21,620 nt of DNA from JALYUA01 sp039931865 (lineage in GTDB: Bacteria > Acidobacteriota > Thermoanaerobaculia > UBA5066 > Gp7-AA6), in contig JBDTRB010000068.1 in NCBI GenBank assembly GCA_039931865.1, positions 1 through 21,620 on the forward strand. Reading direction: 5' to 3'. Positions 13,356 to 21,535 of the stretch are shown here, piece by piece. Position numbers and translations under genes: made by a program. The notes below the pieces were generated by a model that worked only from the letters and a program-made list of their open reading frames with translations, did not search any database and was not told the DNA's origin. Each line of letters opens with the position of its first letter. Position 1 is the stretch's first letter.

Positions 13356-14177
13356 TTACATTTCGTCTTCCGCCAGGATCCCCGCCGCTGCCGCTCTCAG
13401 CTGCGCCGCGACTCCCGGGGGGCCAGCGATGATGTTGCCGCGTTCCCAGTAACGGTTTCCGCCGCCGAAGTCGGTGACCTCGCCGCCGGCTTCCTCTATC
13501 AGGATCCCGCCTGCCGCGATGTCCCACGGCGAAAGATGGAGCTCGAAAAAACCGTCGAAGACTCCGGCCGCGACCTGGGCGAGGTCCAGGGCCGCGGAGC
13601 CCGTCCGGCGGATCCCCCTCGCCTGCAGGAAGACCGTCTTGAAGAGCGCGAGGTACGCGTCGATCCGCTCACGGGACCGGAACGGAAAGCCGGTCGCGAG
13701 AAACGCCCCTTCGAGACCGTGGCGCGGCGACACCGCCAGCCGCGCTCCGTTTCGGAACGCCCCGGCGCCCCGTTCTGCGGTGTAGATTTCCTCCCGCAGC
13801 GGATCCCAGATGACGCCCGCAACGATCCGCGACCCTTCGCGCGCGGCAATCGAAACGCACCAGAACGGGAACCCCGCGATGAAGTTCGCCGTGCCGTCGA
13901 GGGGATCGATGATCCATGTGCGAGCCGACGGATCGTTCCCGCGAACGCCCCCTTCCTCGCCGAGGAAATTGTCCGCGGGAAAGTGGGACCGGATCACGGA
14001 GACGATCCTCTCCTCGCTCTCGCGGTCTGCGACCGTGACGAAGTCGTTCTTCTTCTTCTCTTCGATCGATCCCGCTGGCAGGTGGCGCCACCGGCGCACG
14101 AGGAGCTCCCCGCCCGCGGCGGCCGCTTCGACCGCGGCGGCGAGGACCTTCCCCGCGCCGGATTCCCCCGCGGTCAA
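13356..14177 (-). CDS. suhB: Inositol monophosphatase family protein
   Basis: Members hydrolyse myo-inositol phosphates or related sugar phosphates with Mg2+; SuhB also acts in rRNA transcription complexes in some bacteria. The 273-residue protein has the metal-binding set FLGEEGG, WIIDPLDGTANFIAGFPFW and LSPWDIAAGGILIEEAGGEVTDF, all intact. The start TTG 14177 overlaps the stop of the upstream glycosidase gene by 4 nt (TTGA). An in-frame GTG at 14201 would add 8 residues. It is the last gene of the pyr cluster. Substrate cannot be told from sequence; fructose-1,6-bisphosphate or PAP phosphatase activity is possible. Confidence 0.88.
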   Translation of the reverse strand: MTAGESGAGKVLAAAVEAAAAGGELLVRRWRHLPAGSIEEKKKNDFVTVADRESEERIVSVIRSHFPADNFLGEEGGVRGNDPSARTWIIDPLDGTANFIAGFPFWCVSIAAREGSRIVAGVIWDPLREEIYTAERGAGAFRNGARLAVSPRHGLEGAFLATGFPFRSRERIDAYLALFKTVFLQARGIRRTGSAALDLAQVAAGVFDGFFELHLSPWDIAAGGILIEEAGGEVTDFGGGNRYWERGNIIAGPPGVAAQLRAAAAGILAEDEM

Positions 14178-16465
14178 CGCGTTCTCTCGCGCGCGAGCCA
14201 CTCGAAGCCTTCGGCGACCGCCTTCTGAGGAGCACCGCCGAGAACGTTGAATCCGCGCTCGTCGGGCCGCGCGTCGCGCCCCGAAGAGAACGCCTTCCAC
14301 CAGTAGACGCCCTTCCACCACGGCTCCTTTTCGAGAGCTCGGTAAACCGCGGAGATCGCCCGCGCGGCGTCGCCGTCGTGCGCGGGCCGGCCGGTGTTCT
14401 CGTCGTGCGGCGCCATCCATGCGGCCCGGCATAGCGGAAATCCCGCCTCGGTGAAAATCACCGGTTTTCCCGTGCGTGAAGAGAGAGCCGCCAGAGGAAC
14501 CGCCGCTCTCCGCACACCGGCCTCGAGAACGGTATCGGCGGCGTCTGGCTGGCTGCTCGGGGGATCGTAGAAATCGACGCCGATCGCGTCGAGCGCATCC
14601 CAGAACGGGACGCGTAGCGCGCCCGCGGTCCAGTTCGCCGCGTACGTCAACGGAGCTCCCGTGGCGAGGCGCACCGAAGCGATGGCTTCCCGCCAGTCGG
14701 CGACGCGGCTTTCGGTCTTGATGAGCTCCGTGCCCACGCAGAAGAGAGAGGCCCCGGAGGCCTCGGAGACGATCGCGTGGTGCACGAGAAATCTTCGGTA
14801 GAGCGCGAACCAGCGGACCCAGTCCCCGTTCGAGCCCATCTCGATGTTTCCCACGAACACTTCGTGGCCGACCCAGATCTGGGGCTTGACCATCGCCGTG
14901 ATCCCCAGCACGCGCGCATCCGTCACGGCGCGCACCGTGCCCTCGTCAGTCTCTCCCTGCGGGTTGCGATGCACGAACGCGAGCGTCGGCCGGCTCGCCT
15001 CCCGCTGAAACGAGAAGGGCATCACGGAGATGGCGTTGGCGCCGAGACCCGCGAGCCGGGTGAGCGTGTCGCGCGAGCGTGGAGACGAGTAGCTCGCATC
15101 CAAGGAGTTGGACATCGCGTAAGAGAGTCCGCGGAGAAATCCCTTCGGCAGCGGCCGCCGCGGAGGCGGTGCAACGGGGGCTCCTGCCGCGGCCTTCTCC
15201 CAGCGCCGGAGCGCGGCCGTCACCACCGAGTCGGCGCCGGAGAGATCGCGCCGCACGGCGGGTTCTCCCTCCAGACGGGCCCCTGCCTCGACCCATGCTG
15301 CCGCCGTTCCCACCGCGAGGATCGGCGAGACGTCATCCGCCGCTTCGTTCATGACTTCTTCGACCGTCGGCGCGACGCCCGCGCGCGCGGCGAAGGCCGC
15401 GAAGCCGGGAACGTCCCTCCCCCACCAGCGCCCGGCGGCGCGGGCTCCCATCGCCAGCAGCAGCGTCGGACGGCTGAAGAGCTTCGGATTGCCCGATCCC
15501 TCCGAAGCAGCCGCGAACGCCGGAGAAAGCAGGTCCGGCTGCGGCGGAGCCGACGCGTCGACGTCCACGTGAACGGCGCCCGCCCGGAGGCTCACGTCCG
15601 CCGGGCGCGAGGAGCCGGTCAGCCGCGCCTTGGCGGTCGCGTCGGGGAAGATTCGCACCACGAGCGGAAGCCCGCCGGCCTTCCGCGGAAAATGCGCGAG
15701 CATCGGCTCGAGCCGCTCGACCGCGGCGCGCTCTGTCTCCGGAAACTCCCATCGCGCCCCCTCGCGCTCAACGGTCACGAAGGAGTGCAGGAGGTCCTCG
15801 CGGGCGCGAATCTCGTCGCGGTCGGAGGCTCGGAGGATCGCGAGCGCGCCCGCGCCGGCGCCCGCCGAAAAACGGCCCGTCTTCACGAGGTCGCCGGAAA
15901 TTACGAGGTAGTCCGACTCCGGCCCCTCCCGGAAGAAGAGGCGGCGGCCGGCCAGACGCGGCACGGCCGGGCGGGCGTTGGCAAACAGGAGCGTCTCGGC
16001 GGGAATCGCCGGATCGCGGACGGCGATGGCGTCCTCGGGCGCGCGGTACGTCCGGCCGTCGAACAGGAACCCGTTCGCCTCCGTGCGGACTCCGAATCGC
16101 ATCAGGCGGCGTGAGAACTCCGCGGACGCCGGGGCGACCGCGACGCGCAACGTCTCCCATCCGGCGGGAACAGGATCGCCTTCGCCGCCGGTCCGAACCT
16201 CGATGCCCTGCCGCCCCGCCCATCCCGCCATCCGGTCGAGCTCCGCGGCCGTCAGAACCCCTTCCGCGGCGCGGACCGCGATCCGTCGGGTCCTCTCCGG
16301 CGCGTTCGCCGAAGCGGTCACCCCGCTCTGAGGGCGGGGAACCGCCGCCCCTTGCGCGGAATCACCGCGGGTCTGGCCGCAGGCCGCAAACGAGGCGGCG
16401 CAGATGACACCCGCGGCGAGAAGCCGCCCCGCCAGCTCGACCCGGCGGGCGGTCTCGTGCCTCAC
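14174..16465 (-). CDS. Putative lipoprotein with GH113-like TIM-barrel glycosidase domain
   Basis: The 763-residue protein starts with an export signal ending in SFAAC (Cys29), a possible but imperfect lipobox. An N-terminal region of about 410 residues has no family I recognise; it is rich in Ala, Arg and Gly. From about residue 445 to the end lies a TIM barrel like glycoside hydrolase family 113 and its relatives. GLSYAMSNSLDASYSSP opens it, followed by MVKPQIWVGHEVF, FCVGTELIKTE (likely acid/base Glu near 578), VDFYDPP, and PVIFTEAGFP (likely nucleophile Glu near 672). The substrate is unknown; beta-mannan is the known GH113 target. GTG 16465 overlaps the pyrC stop by 4 nt, and its own stop overlaps the suhB start, so it is co-transcribed with pyrimidine genes. 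Confidence 0.75.
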   Translation of the reverse strand: MRHETARRVELAGRLLAAGVICAASFAACGQTRGDSAQGAAVPRPQSGVTASANAPERTRRIAVRAAEGVLTAAELDRMAGWAGRQGIEVRTGGEGDPVPAGWETLRVAVAPASAEFSRRLMRFGVRTEANGFLFDGRTYRAPEDAIAVRDPAIPAETLLFANARPAVPRLAGRRLFFREGPESDYLVISGDLVKTGRFSAGAGAGALAILRASDRDEIRAREDLLHSFVTVEREGARWEFPETERAAVERLEPMLAHFPRKAGGLPLVVRIFPDATAKARLTGSSRPADVSLRAGAVHVDVDASAPPQPDLLSPAFAAASEGSGNPKLFSRPTLLLAMGARAAGRWWGRDVPGFAAFAARAGVAPTVEEVMNEAADDVSPILAVGTAAAWVEAGARLEGEPAVRRDLSGADSVVTAALRRWEKAAAGAPVAPPPRRPLPKGFLRGLSYAMSNSLDASYSSPRSRDTLTRLAGLGANAISVMPFSFQREASRPTLAFVHRNPQGETDEGTVRAVTDARVLGITAMVKPQIWVGHEVFVGNIEMGSNGDWVRWFALYRRFLVHHAIVSEASGASLFCVGTELIKTESRVADWREAIASVRLATGAPLTYAANWTAGALRVPFWDALDAIGVDFYDPPSSQPDAADTVLEAGVRRAAVPLAALSSRTGKPVIFTEAGFPLCRAAWMAPHDENTGRPAHDGDAARAISAVYRALEKEPWWKGVYWWKAFSSGRDARPDERGFNVLGGAPQKAVAEGFEWLARERTR

Positions 16466-17889
16466 GCCTCACCGCGCCTCCACACGACGCGGCCTCCCAC
16501 GATGGTCGCCGCCGGAGCGCCGACGAGCTCCCGCCCGGCAAAGGGGGTGTTCCGCGAGAGAGACTCGAATCGCGCCGGATCGACCGTCGAGCGCGCCTCC
16601 GGATCGAAGAGCGTCACGTCCGCCACCGACCCGGCTTCGAGACCGCCCCCCGGCAGCTCGAACGCCGCCGCTGGGCCGGCGGAGAAGAGCGCGGCGAAAC
16701 GACGAAGCGAGAGGAGGCCCGTACGCACCAGCCCGTCGAAGACCAGAGACGCCGCCGTTTCGAGCCCGACGATGCCGAAAGGGGCCACGTTGAATTCGAC
16801 CGCTTTCTCATCCTCGTGGTGCGGGGCGTGGTCCGTGGCGATCGCGTCCACCGTGCCGTCCGCGAGGCCGGCGGCCAGCGCCTCGAGGTCTTCGCGCTCG
16901 CGCAGCGGCGGGTTCATCTTTGAGCTCGTCGAAAATCCGGAGCGCGCCACCTCTTCGTCCGTCAGGACGAGATGGTGCGGCGTCACCTCGCATGTGACCG
17001 CGAGGCCGCGGCTCTTCGCTTCCCGGACGATGGAGAGCGCGCGTCGCGTCGAGAGGTGCGCGACGTGGAGTCTTCCTCCGACGAGCTCCGCGACTAAGAG
17101 ATCGCGCGCCACCGCCGCGGCTTCCGCGATGGCGGGCTGGCCGGAGAGGCCGAGGCGCGTCGAGACGGCGCCCTCGTGCATCGGCGCGCCGCCGGAGAGC
17201 GTCGGGTCTTCGCAATGCTGCACGATCGGCATCCCGAACAAGCTCGCGTGCTGGAAGGCGTGCCGTAGAAGCGCCCCGTCCGCGAGCCATTTCCCGTCGT
17301 CGGAGAGCGCGACCGCGCCGCCGATCCGCATCTCGCCGAACTCGGCAAGCTCTTTTCCGAGCTGCCCCCGCGTGATCGCGCCGACCGGGTAGAGCCGCGT
17401 CGCCGCCACGCCGCGCGACTTCGACACCACGTATTCGACGATCGCCCGGTTGTCCATCACCGGATCGGTGTTCGGCATCGCGCAGACGGCGGTGAAGCCC
17501 CCCGCCGCAGCGGCCTTCAGCCCCGAGGCGACCGTCTCCGCATGCTCGCGGCCGGGCTCCCGCAGATGCGTGTGCAGGTCGATAAACCCAGGAAAGACGT
17601 AGAGGCCCTCCGCGTCGATCACCTTCGCGTCTTCGGCGAGCAGGCCTTTGCCGACGCGCTCCACAACTCCGGACTCGGCATCGAGGAGCAGGTCGACCAG
17701 TCCGTCGACCCCGGCGCGCGGGTCGATGACGCGGCCGCCGCGGATGAGAAGGCGCCGCCCGACAGGTGTCGCAGGTGTTTTCGCGGGATCCGCCGGCTCG
17801 GTCGAAGGCGCCGATTTCCCGGAATGCGCTGCTTTCGCGGAACGCGGGGGGCTCGGGGAACCGGATTTCTTCGCCGACCGCGGTTTCAT
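16462..17889 (-). CDS. pyrC: Dihydroorotase
   Basis: Dihydroorotase reversibly closes carbamoyl aspartate to dihydroorotate, the third step of pyrimidine synthesis. The 475-residue protein is a class I (long) enzyme. Metal-site motifs are FIDLHTHLREPG, VQHCED, LHVAHLST and AIATDHAPHH; MNPPLR is also typical. The first 43 or so residues are an unusual extension rich in Lys, Ser, Pro and Ala, before the normal family start at RRLLIRGGRVIDP. No other start codon near that point is evident, and ATG 17889 overlaps the pyrB stop by 4 nt (ATGA), so the extension is probably translated. Its stop overlaps the next gene by 4 nt. Confidence 0.93.
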   Translation of the reverse strand: MKPRSAKKSGSPSPPRSAKAAHSGKSAPSTEPADPAKTPATPVGRRLLIRGGRVIDPRAGVDGLVDLLLDAESGVVERVGKGLLAEDAKVIDAEGLYVFPGFIDLHTHLREPGREHAETVASGLKAAAAGGFTAVCAMPNTDPVMDNRAIVEYVVSKSRGVAATRLYPVGAITRGQLGKELAEFGEMRIGGAVALSDDGKWLADGALLRHAFQHASLFGMPIVQHCEDPTLSGGAPMHEGAVSTRLGLSGQPAIAEAAAVARDLLVAELVGGRLHVAHLSTRRALSIVREAKSRGLAVTCEVTPHHLVLTDEEVARSGFSTSSKMNPPLREREDLEALAAGLADGTVDAIATDHAPHHEDEKAVEFNVAPFGIVGLETAASLVFDGLVRTGLLSLRRFAALFSAGPAAAFELPGGGLEAGSVADVTLFDPEARSTVDPARFESLSRNTPFAGRELVGAPAATIVGGRVVWRRGEA

Positions 17890-18887
17890 CCCTCGCCCTC
17901 CCAGCCGTGGCCGGTCAGAAGCAGGTAGAGCACGGCCATCCTCACGGCGACGCCATTGGAGACCTGCTCGAGGATCAGCGAACGGGGCGAGTCGGCGACT
18001 TCGGACGAGATCTCGACACCGCGGTTCATCGGGCCAGGATGCATCACCACGGCATTCGGGCTCGCCCGCGCCAGCCGCCCGGCCGTCAGCCCATACCGTT
18101 TGAAGTACTCCCGCGCCGAGGGAAACAGCGACGAGCCCTGCCGCTCGAGCTGCATGCGCAACATCATCACGACGTCGGCGCCTTCGAGCGCGTCGTCGAA
18201 GTCCGTCGTGGCCTCGACGCCCATCGCGTCGATGCGCGGGGGCAGAAGTGTCGGCGGCGCGCAGACGACGACCCGCGCTCCCATCTTCGTTAGAAGCCAG
18301 ATGTTCGAGCGGACGACGCGGGAGTGAGCCAGGTCGCCGACGATCGCCACGCGGAGCCCTTCGAGCGCGCCGAAGTGGCGACGGATCGTCAGCGCGTCGA
18401 GAAGCGCCTGCGTTGGATGCTCGTGCGCTCCGTCGCCGGCGTTGACGACGCCCGCTCTCAGGTGCCGCGCGAGAAAGTGCGGAACGCCGGGGGTTCCGTG
18501 CCGGATCACGATCAGGTCGGGCGACATCGCCTGCAGGTTTCGCGCGGTGTCGAGAAGGGACTCGCCCTTTTCGACAGAACTTCCTTTCGCCGCAAAGGTC
18601 AGCGAATCAGCCGAGAGCCATTTCTCCGCGGTCTCGAATGAAAAGCGCGTGCGCGTCGACGCCTCGAAGAACAGGTTGACGACCATGCGGCCGCGAAGCG
18701 CAGGGACCTTTTTGATCTGGCGCTGGCCGATCGAACGCATCGCTTCGGCCGTGTCGAGGATCAGGGTGATCTCGTCCGGTGAGAGCGTCTCGATCCCGAG
18801 GAGATCTTTGGAATGAAGGGTGGCCACCGGAGCGCGCGCGACGGGCGTCAGGCGGGGGCCGTCGCGGAAAGAGGAGACGCGATCCAT
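17886..18887 (-). CDS. pyrB: Aspartate carbamoyltransferase catalytic subunit
   Basis: PyrB joins carbamoyl phosphate and aspartate, the committed step of pyrimidine synthesis. The 333-residue protein has the carbamoyl-phosphate loop FEASTRTRFSFETAEKWL, the lid segment AAKGSSVEKGESLLDT, DGAHEHPTQALLD, and HPGPMNRGVEI. No PyrI regulatory subunit is near, so this is a class without that subunit or one that pairs with dihydroorotase. The ATG at 18887 lies 37 bp after pyrR with no Shine-Dalgarno. GTG 18827 is an alternative that would start nearer to the conserved LLGIETLSPDEI. The leader holds a perfect palindrome and an overlapping short ORF that may affect expression. Confidence 0.93.
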   Translation of the reverse strand: MDRVSSFRDGPRLTPVARAPVATLHSKDLLGIETLSPDEITLILDTAEAMRSIGQRQIKKVPALRGRMVVNLFFEASTRTRFSFETAEKWLSADSLTFAAKGSSVEKGESLLDTARNLQAMSPDLIVIRHGTPGVPHFLARHLRAGVVNAGDGAHEHPTQALLDALTIRRHFGALEGLRVAIVGDLAHSRVVRSNIWLLTKMGARVVVCAPPTLLPPRIDAMGVEATTDFDDALEGADVVMMLRMQLERQGSSLFPSAREYFKRYGLTAGRLARASPNAVVMHPGPMNRGVEISSEVADSPRSLILEQVSNGVAVRMAVLYLLLTGHGWEGEG

Positions 18888-18925
18888 GTGGCGTCGGGCG
18901 CCGGGCGCCCGGCGCCCTGCTCCAT
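18848..18925 (-). CDS. Possible 25-codon leader ORF overlapping pyrR stop and pyrB start
   Basis: An ATG overlaps the pyrR stop (TGATG at 18927-18923). It has GAGAAG 8 nt upstream, a better ribosome site than pyrB has. The frame reads MEQGAGRPAPDATWIASPL and ends at TGA 18850-18848, past the pyrB start and in another frame. Whether it is translated is unknown. It could place ribosomes over the palindrome and feed or hinder pyrB initiation. Confidence 0.25.
   Translation of the reverse strand: MEQGAGRPAPDATWIASPLSATAPA
18896..18917. promoter_or_regulatory. Perfect 22-bp GC palindrome in the pyrR-pyrB gap
   Basis: The arm GGGCGCCGGGC (18896-18906) is followed directly by its exact reverse complement (18907-18917). 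In RNA it would form a very stable hairpin between pyrR and pyrB, about 8 nt before the pyrB ATG. No U-run follows, so it is not a standard terminator. Confidence 0.75.
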
Positions 18926-19479
18926 CACGCCGACTTCTCGAGGATCCACACCTCGTCGGCGCCGTCGGTCTCCTGGAACATCACCTTGATGACCTCGCGT
19001 CCGGCCGTAGGAACGCTCTTGCCGACGTAATTCGCCTCGATCGGAAGCTCGCGGTGGCCCCGGTCGATCAGGACCGCCAGCCGCATCGCCCGCGGCCTCC
19101 CGAGGTCGATGATCCCGTCGAGCGCGGCGCGGATCGTCCGGCCCGTGTAGAGGACGTCGTCGCAGAGAAGAACGGTCCTCCCATTCAGGTCGAAGTCGAT
19201 TTCGGTCTTCTTGAGCAGCGGCTGGGGAGCGACGAGGGACAGGTCGTCGCGGTAGAGGGTGATGTCCAGGGTGCCGACCGGAAAGGGTCGTTCGACGAGC
19301 TCTCCCAGCCGGGCCGCCAGCCGGTTGGCGAGGGGCACTCCCCGGGTCCGGATGCCGATGAACGCCAGGTCCGGGAGGTCCTTGTGGCGCTCGGCGATCT
19401 CGTGCGCCATGCGGTCGATCATGCGGCGGATGCGCTCGCTGTCGAGGATTCGGGCCTTTTTTACGAGCGTTTCAGCCAA
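18925..19479 (-). CDS. pyrR: Bifunctional pyr operon regulator / uracil phosphoribosyltransferase
   Basis: PyrR binds pyr mRNA when UMP or UTP is high and lowers expression; many members also make UMP from uracil and PRPP. The 184-residue protein has the PRPP-binding motif TVLLCDDVLYTGRTIRAALD, the family opening ERIRRMIDRMAHEIAERH, FIGIRTRGVPLANRL, TLDITLYRDDL, and AVLIDRGHRELPI. The start is TTG 19479, just 10 nt from a good -10 box, so there is almost no leader in which classical attenuation could occur. PyrR control, if present, would have to act further down, for example in the pyrR-pyrB gap. It is the first gene of the pyr operon. Confidence 0.93.
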   Translation of the reverse strand: MAETLVKKARILDSERIRRMIDRMAHEIAERHKDLPDLAFIGIRTRGVPLANRLAARLGELVERPFPVGTLDITLYRDDLSLVAPQPLLKKTEIDFDLNGRTVLLCDDVLYTGRTIRAALDGIIDLGRPRAMRLAVLIDRGHRELPIEANYVGKSVPTAGREVIKVMFQETDGADEVWILEKSA

Positions 19480-19488
19480 CGTCGGGGC

Positions 19489-19517
19489 AGTCTATGGGCG
19501 ATGTTCCCCTCCGTCAA
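19489..19517 (-). promoter_or_regulatory. Candidate sigma-70-type promoter of the pyr operon
   Basis: On the minus strand TTGACG (19517-19512) and TAGACT (19494-19489) are separated by exactly 17 bp. The expected transcription start near 19482 is only about 3 nt before TTG 19479, so the transcript would be nearly leaderless. Confidence 0.55.
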
Positions 19518-19574
19518 GGAGAGGACACCCTCGAAAAGTCCGCCGAAAGTGCCCGGCCCCCCCGAAATCCGATT

Positions 19575-19580
19575 TATAAT
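19575..19580 (+). promoter_or_regulatory. Consensus -10 box before the MglA-like gene
   Basis: TATAAT is a perfect -10 hexamer in GC-rich DNA, without a recognisable -35. Transcription from about 19587 would leave only about 8 nt before ATG 19595. It also argues against the in-frame TTG at 19580 as start. Confidence 0.5.
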
Positions 19581-19594
19581 TGCACAAAAATCGA

Positions 19595-21535
19595 ATGGTT
19601 ATTTACAACGCGGCGACCCGGGAGCTGACGGCCAAGATCGTGTACTACGGTCCGGGTCTGGGCGGCAAGACCACCAACCTTCACCTGCTCCACGAGCGCC
19701 TGGAGCCCGCGACGGTCGGAAAGCTTTTAAACCTCGCGACCCAGACCGATCGGACGATCTACTTCGACCTCCTCCCGGTCGAGCTCGGCGACATCAAGGG
19801 CTACAAGATCCGGTTCCAGCTCGCGACCGTGCCCGGGCAGACGGCGTTCAACGAGACCCGCCGGGTCGTGCTGAAGGGCACGGACGGCATCGTCTTCGTC
19901 GCCGACTCCCAGTGGACCATGCTCCCGAAAAACCTCGAGAGCTGGCAGAACCTCAAGGAAAACCTCAAGGCGAACGGCGTCTCCTTCGAGGGGATCCCGG
20001 TCGTCATCCAGTACAACAAGCGCGACCTGAGCGACATCCTCTCGGTCGACGCGCTCCAGGAAGCGCTCGGGCTGTCGTCCTACCCCTTCGTCGAAGCGGT
20101 GGCGAGCGCCGGCCGCGGAGTCACCGAGACCTTCAAGCTGATCTCCAAGCTCACGTTTGTGGACCTGCTCCGGCGGCTGCAGGGCCGGAAGCCCGAAGAA
20201 GCCGGTCCAATTCCTTCGCGCCGCGAGCCCGACGACCTGCTCTCCTGGAAGGATTCGCTCCTGAACCGCGCCGCGTCGGCGTCGGCCCCACCGCCCCCGC
20301 CTCCGGCGGCGGCGCGCGAAGCAACCCCCCCGGCCGAGCCCCCGTCCGCCGCCAAGCGGCCACTTGCGCTCGTGCCCTCTCTTCCGGACGAGGCCCCCTT
20401 CGAAACCGAAGACGCGCCAGACGCCGTCCCGGAAGCGGCAGTCTCCGAGTCGGACGCCCCGTTTGCCGATACCGCGGTGCCAACCGTGCACGACCCCGGC
20501 ACTCCCCCGCCGCCCTCCTCGGCGGCCTGGTCGACGGGTGCGCTCCCCGAGCTTTCGCTTCCGACGCTTCCCGAGCTCGTGTCCGCCGGGCCAGATTCCG
20601 CCCCGCGAGCGGCTGGTCCGGACGAGCTGTCCATCGACGCATCGGCGCCCGAGACCCTCGCGGAGACCCTCAACGCGGCGCCGGCAGCCCGGGCCGAATT
20701 CGAGCCGCCGGCCGCCCTCCGGATGCCCGATGCACCCGTCGCTCCTCTCTCGCAGCCGGCGGAGCTGAACCAGACCGCCGCCGACCGGGCGGCCACCTCG
20801 GCCGCGCACGCGGAAGAGACCGACGCGCGGATCCGGGGGCTCGAAGCGAAAATCGAAGAGGCTCTCGCCGTTCTGGCGCGCGAGCGCGAAGAGCGCGCCC
20901 GGACCGAGGACGACGCCGCGGCTCTGGCCACCCGCCTGGAAGCGGTCGAACGCGCCGCGCGGGACTCCGGAAGAACAGCGAGCGAGAACCACACGTCTTT
21001 CACCGAGCGGCTCGCGGCTCTGGCCTCCTCGCTCGAAGGCCGGGAGGACATGGAAAGCCGGGTCCGCGAGGCCCACGACCGGCTCTCACTCTCCGAGAAG
21101 CGGCAGCGCACGTACGAGGACGACGTGTCCATTTCGCTCCGCAGCTTCGGGGAGCGCGGAGAAAAATTCTCAGTCCAGATCGCCGGGATCGCGGAGAGGC
21201 ACGAGCGGCTCCAGGCGCAGGTCTCGGGAATGCAGCAGCAGGTCGAAGTGCTCGAAGCGGCGCTTCGCGAGAAGACGTCCCAGAGCCGCCGCGAGGCCGA
21301 CGACATCCGCGCGGAGCTACAGGGTCTCCGGGGCGACATCGAAGAGCGGATCGGGCACGGACGCCGCGAGGCTGAAGACATCCGCAGCCAGCTCGCGCCG
21401 CTTCTGGAGGCTCACGGGCAGCGCGGGGCGGATGACGAGCGCCTCTCGCAGGAATTCGACCGCCTTCGGGAGTCCCTGGCGGAATCGCTCGGCGACCTCT
21501 CAGAGCGCCTTCGGCGCGCCGTCCGCGGCGCGTAA
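19595..21535 (+). CDS. MglA-like Ras-family GTPase with proline-rich and coiled-coil C-terminal extension
   Basis: MglA GTPases set cell polarity and motility in bacteria and are switched off by an MglB/Roadblock partner. Residues 1 to about 195 are a full MglA domain: P-loop GPGLGGKTT (19-27), TDRTIYFDLLP with Arg53, switch II TVPGQ with Gln82, and QYNKRDL for guanine recognition. Arg53 and Gln82 match the catalytic residues of Thermus MglA in number, which supports ATG 19595. Residues 205-405 or so are low-complexity, rich in Pro, Ala, Ser and acidic residues. About 405-646 is predicted coiled coil with two near-identical pieces, SRREADDIRAEL and GRREAEDIRSQL. Normal MglA is only about 195 residues. 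No MglB gene is in the window. Repeat copy D starts at the stop. Confidence 0.88.
   Translation: MVIYNAATRELTAKIVYYGPGLGGKTTNLHLLHERLEPATVGKLLNLATQTDRTIYFDLLPVELGDIKGYKIRFQLATVPGQTAFNETRRVVLKGTDGIVFVADSQWTMLPKNLESWQNLKENLKANGVSFEGIPVVIQYNKRDLSDILSVDALQEALGLSSYPFVEAVASAGRGVTETFKLISKLTFVDLLRRLQGRKPEEAGPIPSRREPDDLLSWKDSLLNRAASASAPPPPPPAAAREATPPAEPPSAAKRPLALVPSLPDEAPFETEDAPDAVPEAAVSESDAPFADTAVPTVHDPGTPPPPSSAAWSTGALPELSLPTLPELVSAGPDSAPRAAGPDELSIDASAPETLAETLNAAPAARAEFEPPAALRMPDAPVAPLSQPAELNQTAADRAATSAAHAEETDARIRGLEAKIEEALAVLAREREERARTEDDAAALATRLEAVERAARDSGRTASENHTSFTERLAALASSLEGREDMESRVREAHDRLSLSEKRQRTYEDDVSISLRSFGERGEKFSVQIAGIAERHERLQAQVSGMQQQVEVLEAALREKTSQSRREADDIRAELQGLRGDIEERIGHGRREAEDIRSQLAPLLEAHGQRGADDERLSQEFDRLRESLAESLGDLSERLRRAVRGA

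Noticed and set aside
18820..21375. An 851-codon frame on the plus strand
   Set aside because: It crosses pyrR antisense, the intergenic gap and a shifted frame of the MglA-like gene. No domain is visible.
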